Source: Talpa occidentalis
Lineage: Eukaryota > Chordata > Mammalia > Eulipotyphla > Talpidae
Direction: 5' to 3'
Length of the DNA stretch: 64,000 nt
NCBI RefSeq assembly: GCF_014898055.3
Contig: NW_023605194.1
Coordinates: 100,571,258 to 100,635,257 of the forward strand
The notes under the pieces were generated by a model. The model was not told the origin of the DNA. It ran no database searches and was given only the letters and a program-made list of their open reading frames with translations. Positions 61,054 to 64,000 of this stretch are shown here, one piece after another. Positions within the stretch are counted from its first letter, which is position 1. Each line of letters starts with the position of its first letter. The translations under genes were made by a program, and so were the position numbers.

Positions 61054-62590
61054 ATTTCTAATTTGATCTGATACAGTGTTTCATTTGTATTCAATTCAAT
61101 GTATATACATTTGTTACTAAATTCCAAATCTTTATTGGAATTATTGATATTATATATTAGGAGGCATTCTGTTTTACTTGAAAGATTTTCAGGATCATTC
61201 GGTGTTCATTACAGAGACCAAGATTGCTCTACTAATTATATTCGGATGGCAACCACTTGAGGGTCATAAAACTATCATTCCTTTCCAGAGATCATTTCAG
61301 CCAACTATGCTTCAGGTTCTTATTATTCACCTCTAAATTTCTAAGAGAATCTCAATTCTGTAGCCATTACATTTCACCAAGAGTGTAAAGAATGATTCAT
61401 ATTTTAACTACTTGGTATCAAATTGAGGAATCTAGAACGTATTTATTATAGATCTGAAAAGTCAAAGGACCTAAAGTTCTGATAATTCAGACTCATATTC
61501 CGTAATTATCCAGCACTATAATGACAGAAAACAAAATATTACAGCCTCCACAATGAGTGTGTTATCATATAAAGGTTAGACCTTCCTGAGTATTTTCCGA
61601 GATGCTTTAGTAAATAAAAATGAGTTCAAAAGTGACAACAAATATGAAAAACATTCTTTAAGATATATTTTTGAATTTTATGTTTTTTTTACATATTTAA
61701 GAGTATTTTTTCATTTCAAATTCTGCACATGTGTAGTCTGATGTGTCTCTAGAAAATATGCATTGGGAAAATAAAATTTTATACATTTTCTGCAGGATAT
61801 TGTATATTAAATCAATTTCCTTCTTTTGATCATTTCATCCTGGAATGTATTATTACATTATCTTTAATTTACAGGAATTTCATGTATTTTGAATAAAAAA
61901 TGAAAAAAATAGTTGCCTTGGAAACTGAAGAAGTTCACAGCACTCTCAATGCATTATTAACCCATTAGCATGCAGCTGTTATATCACACTTAGATAAAAA
62001 GGCAATTGATTTCATGATTGTATTCTTATTTCTTGTAGTCTTATATAAGTATTTTAATTCAAAGTCATCTAGTTTCTAAAATTCTCCTTTTTCTCATCCC
62101 AGAAGTTGTGTTCAGGATATTATACATTCTTATTAATATTGTTCATCATATGGTTTTGCAGTGAACTCTAATCCTTTTGTATGGAACTATTTTGTAACCC
62201 CCTATGTTCTATCTCAATAGTCCTGAAATAAACATTATTCATGACTAGTCATTAGATGATACACAATCGCTAACTTTACCAGCAATCATGTTTTAATAGA
62301 ACATAATGTAGTTAACTTGAATACTAATGAAACCAATTGTAAGCCAATAAGACTTATTGCCCTTCTGAATTAGATGGGATGAATTCACTAACACCAGACC
62401 TCAAATTAGGATTCCTTAAACAAAAGAAAGATGTTATTTTCTCCTCAAGTACCAGAAGTCTTCATATAGTAAATCTTAACTCGGCCTTATATGACTTATA
62501 ATCCAAAAGAAATCTCATTCACTACGTTGAGTGTGGAGCTATAGAATCCATAGATTGAGTATAGAATCCTTTTCCTTTTTATAACTAGAC
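61054..62590. other. Intergenic DNA, nothing recognised
   Basis: AT-rich, no mobile element or coding signature that I can support. Confidence 0.5.
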
Positions 62591-62829
62591 TATTTATTTA
62601 TTTTGGTCGAAGAACCGGGGTGTAGGACAGAGGTGCAGGGGGATGAGAGGATTGACCAGAGACAGAGTGGGGAACAGAATAGAGGGAACTACTGAAATAC
62701 ACTGCTGAGGGGAGCAGCAGGCGAGTCAGGAGATGTCTGCTGTGCCATGTGGATTAGCTCCCTGGCAGGGGATCGAACTCAAGCCACAGCGGTGACAGCA
62801 CTGAGACTTAACCCGTAGGCCACCAGGGG
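62591..62829 (-). mobile_element. tRNA-derived SINE, second subfamily, diverged
   Basis: Minus-strand copy: TATTTATTTATTTTGG tail, GACCAGAGACAGAGTGGGGA, CACTGCTGAGGGGAGCAGCA, GGGATCGAACTCAAGCC and ACCCGTAGGCCACCAGGGG. The tRNA-half matches the second subfamily (as at 57862). No clear duplication was found. Confidence 0.88.
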
Positions 62830-63183
62830 AATGAAATCACTGTTTTACAACAGCACATTATGAATGTTGTTGGACACAACACTACACTTGCAATTTATTA
62901 GCTAAAAATTATAAACATGTCCACAAAGAACTCCATGGGTAAAAGGGAAGTGTATAATATAATATAAGTGGTTGTGTATCCTTATGAAGATTAGGGCTTT
63001 CCATACAACGGACGGAGAGCAAGTGAAAGATTCAGACAGAAGAGAGAGGGGGCAGGGAAGAAGGGATGACAAAGAGTGTGGAAAATAAGCAGTAGCTAGG
63101 GCTTCAGCATTTTTGTCCAATCATGGGTTCACCCAAAATTTTATTTTGTACACAAACTACACAGTTACCTCTCATAAAAAATA
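62830..63183. other. Intergenic DNA, nothing recognised
   Basis: AT-rich spacer between two SINEs. A purine-rich stretch near 63010-63080 has no recognisable identity. Confidence 0.5.
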
Positions 63184-63457
63184 GGGCCTCCCTGGTGGCG
63201 CAAGGGTTAAGACACAGCCTATGAAGGTATCTGCAGCCACTGCAGCACAAGTTCGAATCCCGGCCGGCCAGGGAGAAACCTACATGGTGCAGCAGACCTC
63301 TCCTGTCTCGCCCGCTGCTCCCCTCAGCAGTGTATTTCAGTCAGTCTGCCTGTTGTGCTCCCCACTCTGTCTCTGGTGAATCCTCTCACCCCCCCACCCC
63401 GTGCCTCTGACCTATAACCCCAGCTCTTGTATGCATAAATAAATAAATCTTTCAAAA
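63184..63457 (+). mobile_element. tRNA-derived SINE, second subfamily, well preserved
   Basis: GGGCCTCCCTGGTGGCGCAA, GGGTTAAGACACAGCC, B box GTTCGAATCCC, GCAGACCTCTCCTGTCTCGC, CTCTGGTGAATCCTCTCACC and tail CATAAATAAATAAATC. An intact A-box region and B box make it the best example of this subfamily here. Confidence 0.94.
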
Positions 63458-64000
63458 CAATATACACACAAAGAACTACCTATTTTTCCACTTGAAAATC
63501 TATCCTATGGGTCACACACAGTCCTATCTGTCTAATTCAGATGTGGCTCTTTAGGTTCCAGTTACATCAGAAATAAGATTTATTCAAATTAAAGTAATTG
63601 CGACAGTAATATTGGGCAAAGACCAGTGGACAAGTGCAAATACAGAGACGTTAAGAAGGACCCTCACATAGGTTTGCACACACAGCTTTGATAGAGGAAG
63701 AAAAAAATTGGGAAAGTTCTGTTTTTAAATAAATGTTGCCGTCCTTTTTGTGTTCATGCAGAAAAAAAATGTGGCATTGACACATTCTATCATTCAATAC
63801 AGTAAGCTGAATCTTCCATGAATTATAGACATCAGTGTAAAACATGTAACTCCATCTTCACACAATAACAATATTTATCCATTGATCAAAGGGAGATCCA
63901 GGATTGGAGAAGATTGCCATGTAATTCAGAACATTTATATCATTACACACGGCACATATCTGGAAGATTGTGGTTTCAGATATTTGGCAAATTCAAGGCA
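63458..64000. other. Intergenic DNA, nothing recognised
   Basis: AT-rich right end of the window with no supportable feature. Confidence 0.5.

Overview
The window looks like a gene-poor stretch of a placental mammal nuclear genome. The evidence is LINE-1 ORF2 and 3' end fragments, many copies of a tRNA-derived SINE with A box, B box and TAAA-rich tails flanked by target-site duplications, and no compact coding content. The SINE is not Alu, B1/B2, a ruminant family, cetacean CHR or carnivore CAN as I know them. Its host order cannot be named from this sequence; colugo (Dermoptera) is only an unverified guess. I found no supportable intact protein-coding gene, tRNA or rRNA. The long open frames in the middle are by-products of tandem repeats.

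Layout. (1) 1-396 is unclassified flank. (2) 397-8786 is a decayed head-to-tail array of a 1.8-2.0 kb unit: three fairly full copies, then internally deleted or partial ones. The copies share exon-like blocks with splice-site-like edges and conserved short peptide frames, so the unit may descend from a spliced gene or a retroelement. A lone relative sits inside an old L1 at 59124-59480. (3) 8789-13307 is about 4.5 kb of an 11-bp minisatellite (unit GAGCCCAGAGG). (4) 13308-43770 is about 30 kb of a 47-bp satellite with an almost invariant core and a CAAT-step variable arm, arranged in higher-order blocks. (5) 43771-49690 is a graded decay of that satellite into ATCA, then ATCT/ATGT tetranucleotides, then a TG-rich tract, then ragged edge units. 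(6) 49691-64000 is ordinary AT-rich intergenic DNA with SINEs and nested L1 fragments.

The notable object is the continuous composite tandem complex of about 41 kb at 8789-49690. Its parts appear related. The 11-bp and 47-bp units share GAGCCC exactly at their junction. A short segment inside the left-hand duplication units (about 6219-6250) resembles two 11-bp units followed by the GACTGACT that opens the 47-bp unit. The microsatellite on the right grades out of the 47-bp unit step by step. This suggests one locus that expanded by successive rounds of amplification. It is a sequence-evolution system, not a gene system.

A caution: an exact 19-base match to the Tn5 mosaic end used in transposase-based library kits lies inside the satellite at 21974-21992. 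It is most likely residual adapter, so array length and order should not be taken at face value. Two pure poly-C runs and the indel-rich G-runs of the 11-bp array also deserve checking against reads.
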